DNA of 58,620 nt from Bacteroidota bacterium (GTDB taxonomy: Bacteria > Bacteroidota > Bacteroidia > Chitinophagales > Chitinophagaceae): NCBI GenBank assembly GCA_023418315.1, contig JAEZZY010000074.1, positions 1 to 58,620 of the forward strand, written 5' to 3'. Numbering within the stretch: position 1 is the first letter of the stretch; each line of letters begins with the position of its first letter. Both the position numbers and the translations under genes were made by a program. The notes beneath the pieces were generated by a model. It worked only from the letters and a program-made list of their open reading frames with translations. It was not told where the DNA came from and ran no database searches. Positions 51,551 to 58,620 of this stretch are shown piece after piece.

Positions 51551-52324
51551 CTATTTCGCGCCAAAAACCTTCTTCAAAAGGTCGGTTACGCGTGCACCGG
51601 GATTGGTACGGATTTTATTTTCCTCCTCGGCTACGGTTAGGAAAAGTCCGTTGAGCGCCCGTTCGGTAACATAGGCGGTAAGGTCGGGGTTGATTTTATT
51701 GCGTACTATAGGGAGCTTGTTATAGTTAGAGAATAATTGATTCCAGTAGGTTTGTACATTCAACTGGTTGAGGGATTTCTGCACCACCGGGCGGAATGCT
51801 TCGGTCAATGCCGCTGTGGTTTTGCTTTTAAGAAAATTAGTAGCTGCGCCGTTTCCACCCTTCAAAATGCTGATCCCGTCTTGGATGGAAATGGTGGTGA
51901 TGGCATTTACAAAAATAGGAACAGCTTTGCCGGCAGCATCTTCCGCAGCGCGGTTCATTTGCAGGATCACTTTATCTGCCAAGGAGCCTAAGCCGAACTG
52001 ACGCATCAATTGCTCCGCTTGCTGCACTTCGGGGGGCAACAATATTTTTATTAATTGATTACCAAAAAATCCATTTGTGGCATTTAGTTTAGAGCTTGCG
52101 TTCTTAGAGCCGATTTCCAAGGCTTGTTTCAAAGCGCTTACCACCTCGCCATTGCTAAGGCTGCCCAGAGAAATACCTGAAGAATTGCTTTGGCTTCCGG
52201 AAGTGTTTTTCTTAGAGCTATTGTTATTGCCAAATACGCCGTTTAAAATATCGCCTAAGGATTGTGCAGGAGCGTGAAATGCTAAGGCAGTAGCCATGGC
52301 GGTGAGAAATACTATTTTTTTCAT
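51551..52324 (-). CDS. DUF4197 exported protein
   Basis: 257 aa with a signal peptide (MKKIVFLTAMATALAFHAPA). After a Ser/Asn-rich linker come GSKNASSKLNATNGFFGNQL, IKILLPPEVQQAEQLMRQFG and the C-terminal LTAYVTERALNGLFLTVAEE block typical of DUF4197. The protein is periplasmic and all-helical; function unknown. It is flanked by the glycosyltransferase and DUF349 genes on the same strand. Confidence 0.88.
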   Translation of the reverse strand: MKKIVFLTAMATALAFHAPAQSLGDILNGVFGNNNSSKKNTSGSQSNSSGISLGSLSNGEVVSALKQALEIGSKNASSKLNATNGFFGNQLIKILLPPEVQQAEQLMRQFGLGSLADKVILQMNRAAEDAAGKAVPIFVNAITTISIQDGISILKGGNGAATNFLKSKTTAALTEAFRPVVQKSLNQLNVQTYWNQLFSNYNKLPIVRNKINPDLTAYVTERALNGLFLTVAEEENKIRTNPGARVTDLLKKVFGAK

Positions 52325-52383
52325 GTCTTGATGATTTAAAAACTACGACAACCAAATATGATACCAAATGTAAGGAGGAAGCC

Positions 52384-53340
52384 TCACTCTTGCTCCAAGC
52401 CTATACGCCCGCGAATGAGGTAGTGATTCCTGTCGGCAGCATTGCGCGATACCAGCTCGGCTACAAAACCCGTAAGAAAAAACATAGTGCCTATAACCAT
52501 AGCGGTGAGCGCCAGATAAAACGGCGGACGATTGCTGAGCGCATAATCCTGCATGAACAGGATTTTCATGACGATCATATAAAAGGTAATGATAAACCCG
52601 ATTAAAAAAGTGAAGACGCCGAGCGTACCGAAAAAGTGCATGGGCTTTTTGCCGAAGCGGCCCATAAACTGTACCGTCAGCAAATCCAGAAATCCGTTGA
52701 TGAAACGATCCCATCCGAATTTGGAAACACCGTATTTGCGCGGGCGGTGCTGTACTACTTTTTCGCCTATTTTCTTAAACCCAGCCCATTTGGCAAGCAC
52801 GGGAATGAAGCGGTGCATCTCGCCATAAACCTCAATGCTTTTCACCACATTCCGGTTATAGGATTTCAGTCCGCAGTTCATATCATGAAGCTGAATGCCG
52901 GATACCCAGCGATTGACGCCGTTGTATAGTTTGGAGGGAAGATTTTTGGTGAGTGCATTATCATGCCGCACTTTTTTCCATCCGCTCACGAGGTCGTAGC
53001 CGTCGGCTACAATCATCTTATAAAGCTCCGGTATCTCATCAGGACTATCTTGCAAATCGGCATCCATAGTGATGATTACATTGCCTTGTGCCGCCTTGAA
53101 GCCTTCATTGAGCGCGGCGCTTTTACCATAGTTTCTTTGGAAGCGGATGCCTTTGACAGAAGGATGATGGCGTGCCAGTTCTTCCACCACTTTCCAGCTA
53201 TTATCGGTACTGCCGTCATCCACCATAATCACTTCGTAGGAATAGCCATATTCCGTGCATACACGTTCTATCCAGTCGGCAAGTTCCGGCAGGGATTCTT
53301 CTTCGTTGTAAAGAGGGATGATTATAGAAATGTCCGGCAT
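52384..53340 (-). CDS. family 2 glycosyltransferase, polyprenyl-phosphate type
   Basis: 318 aa. The GT2 catalytic part has IIIPLYNEEESLPELADWIE, VMVDDGSTDNSW, ITMDADLQDSPDEIPELYKM (DxD-type metal site) and LHDMNCGLKSYNR. Two C-terminal membrane helices (~232-258 and ~275-300) anchor it. It resembles DPM1/ArnC-type enzymes that load a sugar on a polyprenyl phosphate. Encoded 3 bp after the DUF4199 gene. Confidence 0.9.
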   Translation of the reverse strand: MPDISIIIPLYNEEESLPELADWIERVCTEYGYSYEVIMVDDGSTDNSWKVVEELARHHPSVKGIRFQRNYGKSAALNEGFKAAQGNVIITMDADLQDSPDEIPELYKMIVADGYDLVSGWKKVRHDNALTKNLPSKLYNGVNRWVSGIQLHDMNCGLKSYNRNVVKSIEVYGEMHRFIPVLAKWAGFKKIGEKVVQHRPRKYGVSKFGWDRFINGFLDLLTVQFMGRFGKKPMHFFGTLGVFTFLIGFIITFYMIVMKILFMQDYALSNRPPFYLALTAMVIGTMFFLTGFVAELVSRNAADRNHYLIRGRIGLEQE

Positions 53341-53343
53341 GAA

Positions 53344-53880
53344 TTAGTGCTGAAACTGTTGTGAATCCGTATTTTCAAAAGGTGTTTGATTGCCCGTTTT
53401 TTTGGGAATGGCAGCAGCGATTAATGAAAATATAGCCCCCAAAAGCATGTTGAAAAACAATAAGCTTCCAATCATAAACGGAACAAAAAATTTCTTGGAA
53501 ACTTCCAAAGCCTGCTCGATTTGTTCTTCGCTCATCGTTCCTTGTTCCCTCATGCTTTGCTCTGCCAGTTCAAATGATTTTTGCTGCATCTCGGGGAAAA
53601 TATAGATAGACAGAAAACCCCAGGCTATGGTAATGAGCGTAATGATGGCACTTGCTTTAAAACAACTGCTGAATACACCGCCGTAGCTTACACGGTGGTT
53701 ATTGGCTTTGGCAAAGGCTTGTGCGTTCAAAATAAGCCCTATAAGAAACGGAATATACAGGATATACTGTGCCCATTTTTCCATAGACAATCCGGTAACA
53801 TGCAGCAATAAGGCTGCTATCACCACGGCTATTCCAGTAAACAGCCCATATCTGAAGTGTGTTTGTATTTTTTCTTGCAT
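53344..53880 (-). CDS. DUF4199 membrane protein
   Basis: 178 aa with about four membrane helices (FTGIAVVIAALLLHVTGLSM, LYIPFLIGLILNAQAF, ASAIITLITIAWGFLSIYI, FFVPFMIGSLLFFNMLLGAI). The layout and position between pyrC and a GT2 gene fit DUF4199, a Bacteroidota family of unknown function. It starts 3 bp after the pyrC-like stop. Confidence 0.85.
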   Translation of the reverse strand: MQEKIQTHFRYGLFTGIAVVIAALLLHVTGLSMEKWAQYILYIPFLIGLILNAQAFAKANNHRVSYGGVFSSCFKASAIITLITIAWGFLSIYIFPEMQQKSFELAEQSMREQGTMSEEQIEQALEVSKKFFVPFMIGSLLFFNMLLGAIFSLIAAAIPKKTGNQTPFENTDSQQFQH

Positions 53881-53883
53881 AAG

Positions 53884-55152
53884 TTATATGTTTAAGGATG
53901 ATTGATGATGATGAATGATGCCCACTACTTTCCCTTTTAGCTGTTTGCCTATAAACGGATTGTTTCGGGACATAGATTGTAGTCCTTTTTCTTCCACTGT
54001 AGTCATCTCATCCGGCAAAAATAAACTAATGTTGGCTTCTTTTCCTTTGGCAAGGGAAGAAGCTTTTATAGGGAAAATTTCCTGTGGTCTTGTTGTCAAT
54101 GCGTCAATGATGCGCTCAAGAGCCACTTTATCGCCTACGGCATGGCGCACAATACTGAAGGCATTTTCCTGAATGTTCATTCCCTCTGAGGCGTATTCAA
54201 ATTCTTTTGCCTTGGCATCCCATTCCTGCGGACGATGATGCGAAGCGATGCAGTCAATGATACCGTCATTCAATGCTTTTATCAGCGCCTGCCGGTCTTT
54301 TTCGCTTCTCAAAACCGGAGCCACTTTATAGGCGCTGTCATAATATTGCAGCGCTTCATCCGTCAGCGCCAGATGGTAGGGCGTAACCGAGCAGGTGATG
54401 TTTAGTTTTTCTTTTTTCGCTTTACGCACCATTTCCACACCTTCCGCCGTAGAAATGCCGGTGATGTGTAGGCGGGAGTTGGTATAGCGAAGCAATTCTA
54501 TATCTCTATGTAGAAAAACAGTTTCGGCAAGGGTGGGCACACCTGCCATTCCCAGGCGCGTGGACATTTGCCCTTCGTGCATGAGCCCGCCTGAAGCCAG
54601 CGAAGCATCCATAGGCATTTGTAAAACGATACCTTCAAATGCTTTTACATATTCCAGCGCTTTGAGGAGCAAAGCGGCATTTTGCACGGGTTTCCATCCG
54701 TCTGTAAATGCAACGGCACCATATTGCCGCATGTCCAGCATTTCGGCAAGCTGTTTTCCTTCTACTTCTTGTGTAATGCTTCCCAGCGGATAAACGGAGA
54801 CGATATTATCTTCCGTTTTTTTAAGAATGTATTGCAACACCGACTTGGACGAAACAGAAGGCGATGTATTTGGCACAAGGAAAACCTGTGTAAAACCGCC
54901 TGCTGCCGCGGCTTTCATGCCGGTTGCCAGGGTTTCTTTATGTTCATAGCCAGGCTCGCGATAATCTGCAAACACATCGGTAAACCCCTGCGAAAGGTGC
55001 AGCCCTTTTATGCTGATTTCTTTTTTTGCTTTTTTGGAAATGCTTTTTGCGATGTCTGATATCTTTCCGTTTTCAATCAATACATCTACAACTTTATTAT
55101 GATATTCCGATTGCCGGTCAATGACCTTAGCCTGTCGTATGAGAATGGACAT
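53884..55152 (-). CDS. dihydroorotase homologue lacking metal ligands
   Basis: 422 aa, amidohydrolase fold. FTDVFADYREPGYEHKETLA aligns with the DHOase block DVHVHFREPG, but both histidines of HxH are replaced (F61, D63). Later blocks (QVFLVPNTSPSVSSKSVLQY, GAVAFTDGWKPVQN, HHRPQEWDAKAKE) keep the family pattern. An enzyme without HxH is probably inactive, like the non-catalytic DHOase subunits of some bacteria that pair with aspartate transcarbamoylase. A genuine PyrC would then be elsewhere. It overlaps the BatA-like gene by 26 bp. Confidence 0.85.
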   Translation of the reverse strand: MSILIRQAKVIDRQSEYHNKVVDVLIENGKISDIAKSISKKAKKEISIKGLHLSQGFTDVFADYREPGYEHKETLATGMKAAAAGGFTQVFLVPNTSPSVSSKSVLQYILKKTEDNIVSVYPLGSITQEVEGKQLAEMLDMRQYGAVAFTDGWKPVQNAALLLKALEYVKAFEGIVLQMPMDASLASGGLMHEGQMSTRLGMAGVPTLAETVFLHRDIELLRYTNSRLHITGISTAEGVEMVRKAKKEKLNITCSVTPYHLALTDEALQYYDSAYKVAPVLRSEKDRQALIKALNDGIIDCIASHHRPQEWDAKAKEFEYASEGMNIQENAFSIVRHAVGDKVALERIIDALTTRPQEIFPIKASSLAKGKEANISLFLPDEMTTVEEKGLQSMSRNNPFIGKQLKGKVVGIIHHHQSSLNI

Positions 55153-57181
55153 TAGTGGCGCTAATTGTTTTGCGATAGTTCACTGCCAGCAGATAGGTTT
55201 CTGCCATCAGCATTATCACGGCTAAAATAACACAAACTTTCCAAAGCGGGAAGTTCGCCGCATTTCCGTTTTTTACAGGTGCTGTTTCATTAGCTTCCGC
55301 CCAAGTAATATCGGCTGCTTTCCATTGATTTTTTAGTTCGGAAATATCCCATAGCGCCAGATCCGATTCATTGCGGTTTTCATTTATTGCTATAAGAGTA
55401 CTATCACTTCCGGAAGCGGTAAGAGTGTAAAAACCCGCATGGGGCTGCGCTTTCCCTACAAACACATCCAAACCGGCACCATTAGGGCGCTGTGGCGGAA
55501 TGATGTCTATTCCTTTTCCGGTAAGGTGCACCATATTCCGTTCTCCGGTATTTTTAAAAGACAGATAAACAGGATGCTCTGTACCTGCTGTGGCGGCAAA
55601 CACATTGCCTGTATTGGATTGGGCGGTCATTTGATACAGAAAAGGAGCAAAGAAATAACTGCCGGGAAAATCTCCGCTTTGGAGGTCGGCGGCGGTGGTG
55701 AGCAAGTAGAGTTTTCCTTTGGAAGGCGTAAATTGTACCAAAAGCGGATCGCCGTTTCTGAAACTGATAATAGATTGTTGATTAGCGCTTAGGGATGCTT
55801 GCAGGGTATAATGCCACTTGGCTTGGGGCAATTGCACATTATCCGGTATGTGTTCAAAAATATCTTTTACGAGGTCGCTGCCCTGCTGCAAATTTGTAGC
55901 GGTTTGCAGGGAAGTGTCTATGCCGGTAAGGTGCAGCGAAGCTATTTGGGAAAGACCGGAATTAAGTGCGTTTAGATTTTGTGTTTTATTAGGGAAGATG
56001 ACCACGCTTTGTCCTTGCAGCAATGCCTCGCTTACTTGCCGGGTCAGCGTTTCCGTAAATTGCGTAATGCCGTTTAAGATAATCAGATTATATTGCTTCA
56101 AATCGGCAGTTTCCTGCACTTGTTTATTATCTAACCGAAACCCGTCATAGGCTCTGAATGCCGCTTGGATAAAAGGATTGGGCTGATGTTCATTCCACAC
56201 AAGCGCCGAAAGATTACTATTGCTTTTTGCCGCTATGCGAAAGGTGTCGTCAAAGCGTACGGCATCATTCACCACAAGGCTCATTTGCTGCCATCCGGCT
56301 TCCTGGGTCTGGAAGCTGAGTGTATCTATGCTTTCTTTTTTTTCATTAAAATGCAAAGAAGAAGCACTTTTTATTTGTCCGTTGATGAGGAGTTGCAACA
56401 CCGGCGTTTCCGTAGGCGCTTTGCCGGTATATTTTGTGGTAACGATGAGCTGATTAGCTTGTCCGGCTTGGAGTACCGGAGACGCAAGGATCGCCGTATC
56501 TATATACACATTGGCAGGTGTATTCGCCTTTAGCGGCATAGCGAATAATTTAATGTTGTTTAGCCCTGCCGCTTCCGGTGTGGCGGGAAACCGGTTTTTC
56601 TGGAAATCGGAATAATAAAACAGCTGCGCATGTTCATGAGCTTCGCTTTGCATTAATCCCTGTACAGTTTGGAATAGCTCCTGGGCGGTTTGAGACACGG
56701 AGGAAATTTCTATCTGACCAATCAGCATAGTGGCTTGCTGTATCGGCATCGGACGGTAAGACGGCGGACGGTCGTTGGTGAGGATTATAAATTTGCTGCC
56801 TGCCGGCGCTTGTCTTAATTGTTTTTTTGCATTTTCTTTTGCAATATCCAAGAGGGTTCTTGCGCCGTTTTTTACAGACATGGATGCCGAATTATCTATG
56901 TAAATAACCTGCAAAGAAGACGCGGCGGATGGGGTATGTTTATCCTTGAAAAAAGGCTGTGCGAAAGCCAGGATAAGGGTGAGCAAAAAAGCTATACGCG
57001 CGGCAAGCAGCCATTTATAGCGCACTTGCGATTGCTTTTGAGAGCGTAAATGAATATTTTTTAAAAAAACGGTATGAGGAAAGAATACTGTTTTATATCT
57101 GCGAAGATTGAACAGGTGAATAAGTATAGGTATGGCTATCAACAAGCCCGCCAAAAGAAATAAGGGATAAAGAAAACTCAC
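55127..57181 (-). CDS. BatA-like membrane protein with VWA domain
   Basis: 684 aa, GTG start. The N-terminal BatA domain has two membrane helices (FLYPLFLLAGLLIAIPILIH and ~55-80) around LRRYKTVFFPHTVFLK. A von Willebrand A-type domain with a MIDAS-like DNSASM (~94-99) follows, then a long beta-rich periplasmic region and a final membrane helix (~655-675: VCVILAVIMLMAETYLLAV). Bat proteins are linked to aerotolerance in Bacteroides; here only one stand-alone homologue is present. It is first of the run ending at 48784. Confidence 0.88.
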   Translation of the reverse strand: MSFLYPLFLLAGLLIAIPILIHLFNLRRYKTVFFPHTVFLKNIHLRSQKQSQVRYKWLLAARIAFLLTLILAFAQPFFKDKHTPSAASSLQVIYIDNSASMSVKNGARTLLDIAKENAKKQLRQAPAGSKFIILTNDRPPSYRPMPIQQATMLIGQIEISSVSQTAQELFQTVQGLMQSEAHEHAQLFYYSDFQKNRFPATPEAAGLNNIKLFAMPLKANTPANVYIDTAILASPVLQAGQANQLIVTTKYTGKAPTETPVLQLLINGQIKSASSLHFNEKKESIDTLSFQTQEAGWQQMSLVVNDAVRFDDTFRIAAKSNSNLSALVWNEHQPNPFIQAAFRAYDGFRLDNKQVQETADLKQYNLIILNGITQFTETLTRQVSEALLQGQSVVIFPNKTQNLNALNSGLSQIASLHLTGIDTSLQTATNLQQGSDLVKDIFEHIPDNVQLPQAKWHYTLQASLSANQQSIISFRNGDPLLVQFTPSKGKLYLLTTAADLQSGDFPGSYFFAPFLYQMTAQSNTGNVFAATAGTEHPVYLSFKNTGERNMVHLTGKGIDIIPPQRPNGAGLDVFVGKAQPHAGFYTLTASGSDSTLIAINENRNESDLALWDISELKNQWKAADITWAEANETAPVKNGNAANFPLWKVCVILAVIMLMAETYLLAVNYRKTISATNVHSHTTG

Positions 57182-57269
57182 CTGACAAATATAGGCGAAG
57201 GTTCGTTAAGGAATAGATACAAATTGGCTATGAAGCAGGGTTTTGTAACCCAAATCAACATTCAGCCCG

Positions 57270-58460
57270 TTAAAAAATATTGCCGCCCCATACAAAACCG
57301 GTAAAACCACCCGCAGGCAGATGGCGGCTTACCAGCATTTTCTTCTTCATGTCGATTGCACCTGCACGTTGCACAAGGGTTTGCCTGTCTTGCTCAATAG
57401 CGGTTTCTTTTACCTCTACCGCCATATTGCCTTTAAAAATAAAATCTATCTCCTGACCGGTTTTTTTCTGATAATATTGTATATCGCCCAAGTGTTTCAA
57501 TTGTGCGGCAATGGCATTTTCAAACACTTGTCCACCGGATAATTGCTCTCCCACCAGTTCATTCATAATACCCGTGTCGGAAAAATAAATCTTGGGTTGC
57601 TGCGATACTTCTTTGTCAATGTTTTTGGTGAAAGGCTTTACAAGATAAATGAGGTAGGTGCTTTCCATCAGTTGCAGATAGTTGTTGATTTTGTGGCGGT
57701 GCAGACCGGCCACACTTCCGAGCTTGGTATAATCCACTTTGCTGCCTGTCCTTGCCGCCAGCAATTTTACAAGTTTGTATAATTCTCCGCTCACCGAATA
57801 ATCCGACAGCAGTTTTACATCCATTTCTATGTAGGAGTTGATAATATCCTTCAGCAATTCTTTTTTATCGCCTATCTTTTTTTGCAGCGCCACTTCCGGG
57901 AAACCGCCAAAGCGGATGTACTCTTCATACAGCTTTTTGCAGCGGTTATACCAAGCGGTATCAAAAGGTTTCAGCGCATATTTTCCATATTCGGGGTAGA
58001 ACGTTTTTTTGAACTGTAAAAATTCAGGAAAGGAAAGCGGAAACATTTCAAACACCCGCTTACGACCGGCAAGACTCTCTGAAAAGCGGTTTTTCATATA
58101 ATAAGAGCTGGAGCCGGTAACGATAAATTTAACACCGTAGGTGTCATACACGTATTTAATAAAGCTGGGCAGATTTTCTATCAGTTGAATTTCATCCAGC
58201 GCAATAACCGCCGGCTTGGAAAAATTCAGGCCGGAGAGCTTCAGCTCCTCTACGATGCTTTCATAATCCGGCCGGTTAAACAAGGCTCTTACTTCGATGC
58301 GCTCACAATCAAACGCCATTTTATTGTCGTGTTTTACCTGCTCCATCAAGAAACGCAGTGCGGTGCTTTTACCCACGCGTCTCATACCGGTTATCACCGT
58401 TACCTGCTTGTTTTTCAAATGTGGCAGCAGTTCCTTAAAAGAAATTCTGTCTATTACCAT
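57270..58460 (-). CDS. AAA ATPase with DUF4143 domain
   Basis: 396 aa. Walker A TGMRRVGKSTALR (~30-42), Walker B VIALDEIQLI, sensor region FIVTGSSSYYMKNRFSESLA, then a C-terminal DUF4143 part (RQKIYFSDTGIMNEL-like PKIYFSDTGI, QIDFIFKGNMAVEVKET). Such ATPases are common, mobile accessory genes with no clear role. The D...EVK pattern at the end resembles a nuclease fold. Stand-alone. Confidence 0.88.
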   Translation of the reverse strand: MVIDRISFKELLPHLKNKQVTVITGMRRVGKSTALRFLMEQVKHDNKMAFDCERIEVRALFNRPDYESIVEELKLSGLNFSKPAVIALDEIQLIENLPSFIKYVYDTYGVKFIVTGSSSYYMKNRFSESLAGRKRVFEMFPLSFPEFLQFKKTFYPEYGKYALKPFDTAWYNRCKKLYEEYIRFGGFPEVALQKKIGDKKELLKDIINSYIEMDVKLLSDYSVSGELYKLVKLLAARTGSKVDYTKLGSVAGLHRHKINNYLQLMESTYLIYLVKPFTKNIDKEVSQQPKIYFSDTGIMNELVGEQLSGGQVFENAIAAQLKHLGDIQYYQKKTGQEIDFIFKGNMAVEVKETAIEQDRQTLVQRAGAIDMKKKMLVSRHLPAGGFTGFVWGGNIF

Positions 58461-58620
58461 GTCCTCAAAGATACCAAATAGTATTACTATTTGTCACTCT
58501 CATCCGGAACTTTTGGCAAAGGTGTGTTTAAGGGGGCTTAGGTAGTTGATTTTATTGATTTAGAGTGTTAGTTGCCTGGAAAATAAGTCAGGAGGTTTTG
58601 GTGGTTTGGCAATAGTTTTT
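58461..58620. other. window end, no feature seen
   Basis: About 160 bp upstream of the ATPase gene. I see no recognisable gene, promoter or repeat. Confidence 0.4.

Noticed and set aside
1..58620. Prophage, CRISPR array, restriction-modification or integron integrase
   Set aside because: No phage structural genes, spaced repeat array, methylase or tyrosine/serine recombinase is visible.

Overview
The window comes from a member of the Bacteroidota, most likely Chitinophagia/Chitinophagaceae. The evidence is promoters of the TAnnTTTG (-7) type with few Shine-Dalgarno sequences, several secreted proteins with type IX secretion (T9SS) C-terminal sorting domains, delta-60 repeats, and families typical of this phylum (DUF4197, DUF4199, DUF349, BatA-like, YtxH). 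No integrase, phage module, CRISPR array or rRNA is visible, and there is one tRNA.

Layout. 1-3500: the distal spc ribosomal protein operon on the minus strand (rplX-rplE-rpsN-rpsH-rplF-rplR, the last cut by the window edge). It starts at its own promoter in front of rplX and follows a tRNA-Ser(GGA) unit. 3700-7200: secreted cassette 1 (a beta-helix-like protein and a seven-repeat T9SS protein). 7370-10450: tryptophan 2,3-dioxygenase translationally coupled to an ABC-2 exporter. 10500-17120: a Spy-like protein, a 1275-residue MMPL transporter/acyltransferase/methyltransferase fusion behind a NamZ-type muramidase, an FKBP isomerase and IspF. 17300-20150: a Y-family polymerase and an M28 peptidase. 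20170-22770: two-component system 1 with a lipoprotein and a membrane protein; paired dyads lie in front of its promoter. 22800-25700: an accessory stretch with a GNAT protein, an ABC ATPase without permease, an IS110-like transposase remnant, an A/T-rich lipoprotein gene and a folded attC-like repeat. 25700-29570: small envelope proteins, a PD-(D/E)XK-like protein, a sugar-phosphate isomerase and YraN.

29630-33240 is a nitric-oxide/iron-sulfur repair operon (Ric, a 39-residue candidate lipoprotein, a DUF1858/DUF2249 protein, an NnrS-like membrane protein, a DUF59 protein) behind a 26-bp palindrome that overlaps the promoter. 33240-39350 holds birA, rsfS, ftsH, lysA and hutH. 39970-48540 holds two-component system 2 and, divergently, secreted cassette 2 plus a delta-60 repeat protein. 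48780-57180 is a long minus-strand run: a BatA-like protein, a dihydroorotase homologue lacking its metal ligands, DUF4199, a glycosyltransferase, DUF4197, DUF349, a small membrane protein and a metal-receptor-like protein. The window ends with a DUF4143 ATPase.

The most interesting signal is a 14-bp element, CTAnnATTAGGGAT, in front of three promoters: the response regulator of system 2, the beta-helix gene of cassette 2, and the delta-60 gene. In each case it sits 21-22 nt upstream of the -7 box. This suggests a small, apparently undescribed regulon in which a TPR-containing sensor kinase controls T9SS-exported repeat proteins. System 1 shows a comparable but different operator in front of its own promoter.
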